Positions 59,465 to 64,000 of a stretch of 64,000 nt of DNA are shown piece by piece. Location of the stretch: the NCBI RefSeq assembly GCF_900110105.1, contig NZ_FOCL01000004.1, forward strand, positions 339,712 to 403,711. The letters run 5' to 3'. Each line of letters begins with the position of its first letter. Within the stretch, counting starts at the first letter, position 1. The position numbers and the translations under genes are program-made. This DNA is from Mucilaginibacter gossypiicola (lineage in GTDB: Bacteria; Bacteroidota; Bacteroidia; Sphingobacteriales; Sphingobacteriaceae). A model generated the notes under the pieces. It ran no database searches. It worked only from the letters and a program-made list of their open reading frames with translations, and was not told where the DNA came from.

Positions 59465-60205
59465 TTAATATTTTTTTGCGCCGCCGTTGTTACGGTTGCG
59501 GTTTTGGTTGTTGTTGCGGTTTTGATTATTATTTTGCCTGCCGCCACTGCCGCCGCCGCGGTTTTGGTTGTTTTGATTGTTGTTACGGCCGCGATTGTTG
59601 TTATTATTACTGTTTTGCTGAAAGTTGTTAGGACGGAAATCAACACGGTTAAGATTAACGTTATCTTCAAGTTTCAGCGTGCCGCCCGATAATGCATATA
59701 AATCGGCAATAATGCTTTCGTCACTTACCGAATCTTTATTCCATTGCACATAGGCCATTTTCATAAAATTAGCGATAGCCTGGATCATGTGGCGCTTGCG
59801 TTCCGGCTCCTCAATGGCCTTTGCCTTTTCAATCATCAGCTCAATGGTTTTGCCATAGTGCTTGTATTTTATACGCTGATGAGGATAGTTTAAAGGCGCT
59901 GGCTTAATATGCACAGCATCAGGTGATGGTTTTGGGTACGACGAATCTACATCAATCTGGTAATCAGAGATGATATGCAGGTGATCCCACAGTTTGTGCT
60001 TAAAATCGGCAACATCACGCAGGTGAGGGTTAAGGAAACCCATCAGGTCAATAACTACCTGTGCGTAGCGGTTACGTTCTTCTTTAGTTGGCAGCGCTAC
60101 AATATATTTAACCATATTTTGTACGTTGCGGCCATATTCAGACAGGATCAATTTATTCCTGGTTGAGTTATAATCAAAATTTGCAGGCGTGTTTTCTTTA
60201 GCCAT
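59465..60205 (-). CDS. DUF4290 protein with Asn/Arg/Gly-rich tail
   Basis: This 246-residue cytoplasmic protein has an ordered helical DUF4290 domain (about 1-180: NLILSEYGRN-like start, ALPTKEERNRYAQVVIDLMGF, FMKMAYVQWNKDSVSDESII) followed by a low-complexity tail of about 60 residues rich in Asn, Gln, Arg and Gly (NNNNRGRNNNQ, NRGGGSGGRQ). Such tails often bind RNA or phase-separate. The family is widely conserved in Bacteroidota, next to murA as seen here; its role is unknown. Confidence 0.9.
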   Translation of the reverse strand: MAKENTPANFDYNSTRNKLILSEYGRNVQNMVKYIVALPTKEERNRYAQVVIDLMGFLNPHLRDVADFKHKLWDHLHIISDYQIDVDSSYPKPSPDAVHIKPAPLNYPHQRIKYKHYGKTIELMIEKAKAIEEPERKRHMIQAIANFMKMAYVQWNKDSVSDESIIADLYALSGGTLKLEDNVNLNRVDFRPNNFQQNSNNNNNRGRNNNQNNQNRGGGSGGRQNNNQNRNNNQNRNRNNGGAKKY

Positions 60206-60397
60206 GTTAATAGTGTTTTATGAAGATTTGAAAGTTAGCCAGACAAATTTCCCTGATTGGAAGGGCAAAAGAGGCTAAAATTGAATTGTTACTTGTATTG
60301 AAGTAATGCAAATATAAACTAATACTTATAATACGCAAATTACGTTGGTTAATTGTTGCAATTATTTGTTTTATTTTAGCTTTTAAACATCTGCAAT

Positions 60398-61510
60398 TTG
60401 GAAAATCAGCAAATAACCATCACTCATATAGATATATACCGCTTCAGCATCCCGATGGAGCCGTTTACCATTGCTACGGGAACGTTAGCGCATGCTCAAA
60501 ATGTTTTTATCCGCGTACATACCGATGCCGGCTTTTACGGTGTGGGGGAATGCTCTGCCTTCCCGATGATTGTTGGCGAAACGCAGGACACCTGCCTGGT
60601 TATGGCACGCGAGTTTGCCCGGTTATGGAAAGGGAAGGATGCGCTTGATATTGAGGCGCGGCTTCAGGAGCTGCATAGCTTCACAGCCGGTAATACAACC
60701 ATAAAAAGTGCCTTTGATAATGCCCTGTTTGATATAGCTGCTAAAAGCGCCGGTTTACCTTTGTACCAGTTTTTAGGCGGTGAAAAGCGTGTCGTTGAAT
60801 CGGATATTACTATAGGTATAGCGGGGCATCACACCATGGCTTTAAAGGCACTTGATTTTAAAGCCGCCGGAGCTAATATATTAAAGGTAAAACTGGGCAA
60901 AAATGTCATTGAAGACGTAGAACGCATTAAGCAGATCCGCGAAGCTATTGGCCCGGCTATGAAGATCCGGATAGATGCCAACCAGGGCTGGACTTTTAAC
61001 GAAGCAGTGTTTGCTTTACAGTCAATTGCACAATATGATATTGAATTTTGCGAGCAACCGATACGTACCTGGTATGATGATAGGTTACCCGAATTGATGG
61101 AACTATCGCCGGTTAAGATCATGGCCGATGAAAGCGTATATAACCACCACGATGCCCGTAAACAGATCAACGCAGGTGCTTGTCATTATATTAATATAAA
61201 GATGGCCAAGTCGGGAGGTATTTATGAGGCTAAACAGGTTCATGATGTTGCGGCTTCATATGGCATTCCGTGTATGATGGGCGGGATGCTGGAAAGCAGG
61301 ATCGCCTTAAGTGCTAAACTACATTTTGTGTATGCCTGTCCTAATATCCGGTTTTATGATATGGATACCTGCAAATTAGGGCATTTGGTTGATCCCTGTG
61401 TTGGCGGAGCAGTGTATGATGGCTATCATTTAAACATTGAGGATGCGCCGGGGATAGGAGCAGATGCTGATGAGTTATTCCTGGCAGATTGTGAACGATT
61501 TACTATTTAA
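60398..61510 (+). CDS. Dipeptide epimerase (enolase superfamily)
   Basis: This 370-residue enzyme is of the muconate-lactonizing/mandelate racemase group, likely an L-Ala-D/L-Glu epimerase of peptidoglycan recycling. Catalytic Lys pair in NILKVKLGK (about 161-167), metal ligands in IRIDANQGW, FCEQPI and MADESV, and second Lys in YINIKMAKSGG (about 267). The frame begins at TTG (60398), with no ATG before residue 20 and a stop seven codons upstream, so a TTG start is needed. Followed four bases later by a GNAT gene. Confidence 0.9.
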   Translation: MENQQITITHIDIYRFSIPMEPFTIATGTLAHAQNVFIRVHTDAGFYGVGECSAFPMIVGETQDTCLVMAREFARLWKGKDALDIEARLQELHSFTAGNTTIKSAFDNALFDIAAKSAGLPLYQFLGGEKRVVESDITIGIAGHHTMALKALDFKAAGANILKVKLGKNVIEDVERIKQIREAIGPAMKIRIDANQGWTFNEAVFALQSIAQYDIEFCEQPIRTWYDDRLPELMELSPVKIMADESVYNHHDARKQINAGACHYINIKMAKSGGIYEAKQVHDVAASYGIPCMMGGMLESRIALSAKLHFVYACPNIRFYDMDTCKLGHLVDPCVGGAVYDGYHLNIEDAPGIGADADELFLADCERFTI

Positions 61511-61514
61511 ATAA

Positions 61515-61970
61515 ATGCTGATCAGAAAAGCTACCAATGATGACCTGCCCGTATTGCTGCAATTTGAGCAGGGCATAATTACTACCGAACGCCCTTTTGA
61601 TAGCACGCTTAAACCCGATCCCATCAGCTATTATGATTTAAAAGCGTTTATAGCTTCGGCCGAAGTACAGGTTTTGGTGGCCGAAATTGACGGAGAGATA
61701 GCCGGAAGCGGTTACGCCCGCATCAAAAAGAACCCGGATGCGTACTATGACTTTGAAAAATATGCTTACCTGGGTTTTATGTATGTTTTGCCCGCCTATC
61801 GCGGAAGGGGCGTAAACCAGGCAATTATTGAGGACTTAAAAAAGTGGGCAGCAGATCAGGGGCTTGCCGAAATCAGGCTTGAAGTATACAACAATAATAT
61901 CGGTGCTATTAAAGCCTACGAAAAGGTAGGGTTTGAAAAGCGGATGATCGAGATGCGGATAAGGCTGTAA
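61515..61970 (+). CDS. GNAT family N-acetyltransferase
   Basis: This is a 151-residue acetyltransferase. Acetyl-CoA loop in YVLPAYRGRGVNQAIIEDLKKWA (R-G-x-G-V about 95-100) and EIRLEVYNNNIGAIKAYEKVGFEKRMIEM (read in pieces), the classic C-terminal motif. Starts four bases after the dipeptide epimerase stop, so the two are coupled; an amino-acid or muropeptide substrate is a reasonable guess. Confidence 0.92.
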   Translation: MLIRKATNDDLPVLLQFEQGIITTERPFDSTLKPDPISYYDLKAFIASAEVQVLVAEIDGEIAGSGYARIKKNPDAYYDFEKYAYLGFMYVLPAYRGRGVNQAIIEDLKKWAADQGLAEIRLEVYNNNIGAIKAYEKVGFEKRMIEMRIRL

Positions 61971-61974
61971 TTGC

Positions 61975-62015
61975 AAAAAAAAAACGAGCCGGTAAGCTTT
62001 TACTTGCCGGCTCGT
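61975..62015. terminator. Bidirectional terminator after the GNAT gene
   Basis: ACGAGCCGGTAAG / CTTGCCGGCTCGT stem with loop CTTTTA, preceded by a ten-base A-run, so it works best for the minus-strand gene. Confidence 0.85.
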
Positions 62016-62032
62016 GGGGTGTTATAAATATC

Positions 62033-62170
62033 TTATAACAGGGGCTTTCGTTTCCATTTGCTGTCGCTCAAAGTTTTAGCGGTGGTGTTTTTTTCCTGTT
62101 TAAGTGGTTTGTGATCGCGCAACGGCTTTGATGCATCGGTCTTTTCTTTGTCCAATTCTTTAGTTGCCAT
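62033..62170 (-). CDS. Small highly charged protein of unknown function
   Basis: This 45-residue Lys/Asp-rich protein starts MATKELDKEKTDASKPLRD and ends SDSKWKRKPLL. No domain, signal or helix of note; probably disordered. The open frame extends upstream to 62233, but the ATG at 62170 gives a compact hydrophilic product. Strong terminator directly downstream supports a real transcript. Confidence 0.55.
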   Translation of the reverse strand: MATKELDKEKTDASKPLRDHKPLKQEKNTTAKTLSDSKWKRKPLL

Positions 62171-62273
62171 GGTTGTTTGATTTATACAGTTAGATAATAT
62201 CATAAATATATTATTTGTTTTACGTAAAATCAAAAAATAACCACCGTTAAATTCAAATTAAAGCTTTTACACG

Positions 62274-63644
62274 TTAGTTTGACAGTTCTGCAAAATATTT
62301 GTGAAACAGCGGAATGGTTTCGATGCCTTTATAATAATTATAAATATCATATTTTTCGTTAGGCGAGTGAAGGGCATCGCTATCAAGGCCGAAACCCATT
62401 AACACTGTTTTTAAACCAAGCTCGGCTTCAAATAAAGCAACAATAGGGATACTGCCGCCGCCGCGTGTTGGGATTGGCTCTTTACCAAATGATTCGGCTA
62501 TGGCTTTTTGAGCTGCACGGTAAGCTACGCTATCGGTAGGGGTTACAGCCGGTTCGCCGCCGTGATGTGGTGTTACCTTAACCTTAACATAAGGAGGGGC
62601 AATACTCAAAAAGTGATCGGTAAACAGTTTGGTTATGGCTTCTGATGTTTGGTTTGGCACCAAACGCATAGAGATTTTAGCATTGGCTTTTGAAGGCAAT
62701 ACCGTTTTTGCACCTTCGCCAATATAGCCACCCCAGATACCGTTTAGTTCGAGTGTTGGACGGGTGCCTGTACGCTCAAAGGTGCTGTAACCTTTTTCGC
62801 CCCAAAGCTCAGCTACGTCAAGGTCTTTTTTGTATTCGGCTTCATCGTAAGGTGCGCTGTTCAGGGCATTGCGTTCGGCTTCGGTAAGCGGCACTACATT
62901 ATCATAAAAGCCAGGAATGGTGATGTGATTATTTTCATCGTGCAGGGTAGCAATCATTTGCGCCAGGATGGTGATTGGGTTGGCTACCGCTCCACCGTAC
63001 ACACCCGAATGCAGATCGCGGTTAGGGCCGGTTACTTCAACCTCAAGGTAGGAGAGACCTCGTAAGCCAGTTTCAAGTGATGGGTGCTCCATGCTGATCA
63101 TCGAGGTATCTGAGATCAACACAACATCAGCTTTTAATTTTTCCTTATTGGCTTTTACAAAGATACCCAGGTTTGAAGAGCCTACTTCTTCTTCACCTTC
63201 AATCATAAATTTGATGTTGCAGGGAAGTGTGCCGGTTTGCATCATCAGCTCAAAAGCTTTTACATGCATGTAAAACTGGCCTTTGTCATCGCAGGCACCG
63301 CGGGCGTATATTTTTCCGTCGCGAACAGTTGGTTCAAAGGGAGGGGTTTTCCACAGTTCCAACGGATCGGGTGGTTGTACATCATAGTGACCATAAACCA
63401 ATACCGTAGGTTTCGATGCGTCTATGATCTTTTCGCCGTATACTATAGGGTAGCCGGCGGTTTGGCAAATTTCAACATTATCGGCTCCGGCATCGCGAAG
63501 CTTTGCTGCCACATAATCGGCAGTTTTTAATACTTCAGGTTTGTATTTTGGGTCGGCACTAACCGATGCTAAACGTAACAGGTCGAATAACTCATCAAGT
63601 AAACGCTGTTTGTTTTGCTCAACATATTGCTTTATGTGCTGCAT
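62274..63644 (-). CDS. M20 family dipeptidase
   Basis: This is a 456-residue zinc metallopeptidase. Metal ligands in VLVYGHYDVQPPDP (His, about 85-98), GACDDKGQFYM (bridging Asp), MIEGEEEVGSSN (Glu pair) and DVVLISDTSM, plus the lid-domain LHSGVYGGAVANP and the C-terminal PTRGGGSIPIVALFE and LHSPNEKYD. Fits cytosolic non-specific dipeptidase/PepV-like family members. It cleaves dipeptides in the cytoplasm. Confidence 0.95.
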   Translation of the reverse strand: MQHIKQYVEQNKQRLLDELFDLLRLASVSADPKYKPEVLKTADYVAAKLRDAGADNVEICQTAGYPIVYGEKIIDASKPTVLVYGHYDVQPPDPLELWKTPPFEPTVRDGKIYARGACDDKGQFYMHVKAFELMMQTGTLPCNIKFMIEGEEEVGSSNLGIFVKANKEKLKADVVLISDTSMISMEHPSLETGLRGLSYLEVEVTGPNRDLHSGVYGGAVANPITILAQMIATLHDENNHITIPGFYDNVVPLTEAERNALNSAPYDEAEYKKDLDVAELWGEKGYSTFERTGTRPTLELNGIWGGYIGEGAKTVLPSKANAKISMRLVPNQTSEAITKLFTDHFLSIAPPYVKVKVTPHHGGEPAVTPTDSVAYRAAQKAIAESFGKEPIPTRGGGSIPIVALFEAELGLKTVLMGFGLDSDALHSPNEKYDIYNYYKGIETIPLFHKYFAELSN

Positions 63645-63749
63645 AATATTATGATTTGCAGCAAATATAGTCAGTTCATTGGTTCACTCGTTCATTAGTT
63701 TATTGGCTAATGATTTTTAGTTGTTAAAATCATAATACCAATTCGCCAA

Positions 63750-63917
63750 TTAGTCTGCAGACCCAAGGTCGTGTTTTGGTGAATTGAGAGTTTGGTTTGA
63801 AAACTCAGTTTTCTCAACTTTTACTTTAATTTCAGTTTTCGCCTCTTTGTGAGTCAAGGACACAGCTGTAAGCCCTGTCGCTATTAAAACCGCTGCTGCT
63901 ACGATAAACTTTTTCAT
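63750..63917 (-). CDS. Small secreted peptide with DLGSAD tail
   Basis: This 55-residue protein has a signal peptide or N-terminal anchor (MKKFIVAAAVLIATGLTAVS), a charged middle (HKEAKTEIKVKVEKTEF) and the C-terminus SPKHDLGSAD. A second peptide ending with the same DLGSAD motif lies just upstream on the same strand and is cut by the window end. Too short for confident assignment; the paralogue makes it likely real. Role unknown. Confidence 0.65.
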   Translation of the reverse strand: MKKFIVAAAVLIATGLTAVSLTHKEAKTEIKVKVEKTEFSNQTLNSPKHDLGSAD

Positions 63918-63949
63918 ATTGTTAACAGTTTTATGATGGATTAAAGCAG

Positions 63950-64000
63950 TTATGCCATGAAATCAGCAGAACCTAAATCTCTTTTTGGACCAGGACCAGA
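63950..64000 (-). CDS. Second DLGSAD-tail peptide, 5' part outside the window
   Basis: Only the last 16 codons are visible: SGPGPKRDLGSADFMA then stop. The motif K-x-DLGSAD is shared with the 55-residue peptide 32 bases downstream, so the two are tandem paralogues. Confidence 0.55.
   Translation of the reverse strand, partial: SGPGPKRDLGSADFMA

Noticed and set aside
59389..59692. Long frames opposite the Asn-rich end of DUF4290
   Set aside because: They are mirror frames of a low-complexity coding tail (Val/Ala/Cys/Tyr runs), not genes.
1..64000. CRISPR array, prophage, integron or insertion sequence
   Set aside because: No regularly spaced repeats with unique spacers, and no transposase, integrase or phage structural gene is recognisable in the window.

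Overview
The window looks like chromosomal DNA of a Bacteroidota, most likely a Sphingobacteriaceae member close to Mucilaginibacter or Pedobacter. The support is two SusC/SusD pairs, a SusE-like lipoprotein, DUF4290 and DUF2807 (GIN) proteins, several promoters of the Bacteroidota form TTTG-N20-TAnnTTTG, weak Shine-Dalgarno sequences, and many short dispersed palindromic repeats between genes. No CRISPR array, prophage, transposase or rRNA is visible.

Layout. 2-1261: 3' part of a six-hairpin glycoside hydrolase-like gene. 1504-5221: Crp/Fnr regulator, peroxiredoxin, and an AraC regulator divergent from an aldo/keto reductase. 5335-17981: the most interesting region, an apparent sulfur operon. 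In order it holds a Crp-like site, a -33/-7 promoter, a 31-codon leader ORF ending in CMCSCCK, a structured leader RNA, SusC, SusD, a tRNA-Cys(GCA)-like gene lying between coding genes, two DoxX-like membrane proteins, a phytoene-desaturase-like FAD oxidoreductase, a YeiH-family sulfate exporter, a membrane-anchored cytochrome c and a SoxC-like sulfite dehydrogenase. I read it as uptake of an organosulfur compound across the outer membrane, with release and periplasmic oxidation of sulfite, probably tuned by cysteine supply. The substrate cannot be told from sequence.

18284-30935: mixed housekeeping (GNAT, GH19 chitinase, cobalamin adenosyltransferase, ispD, queA, an FtsX-type permease, a PAS-rich hybrid histidine kinase, citrate synthase). 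31243-38473: a small glycan locus, susCDE on the minus strand and a divergent CBM48-esterase, with two overlapping LacI-type palindromes between them. 38643-40538: recQ. 40539-48927: an accessory stretch full of repeats, with three DUF2807 genes that share an ECF-sigma-like promoter, a TetR-SDR-SDR cluster with three copies of a probable operator, an ArsR-AHSA1 pair with twin operators around its promoter, and a diheme cytochrome. 48928-52890: tig-clpP-clpX. 52981-63917: AMP nucleosidase, a pseudogene remnant, a CBS-domain cystathionine beta-synthase, an NTF2-fold immunity-like protein, a GT39 membrane transferase, murA (with Asp in place of the fosfomycin-target Cys), DUF4290, dipeptide epimerase plus GNAT, an M20 dipeptidase, and two tandem small secreted peptides that share a DLGSAD tail, the second cut by the window end.

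All family assignments rest on motifs read by eye; no database search was possible.
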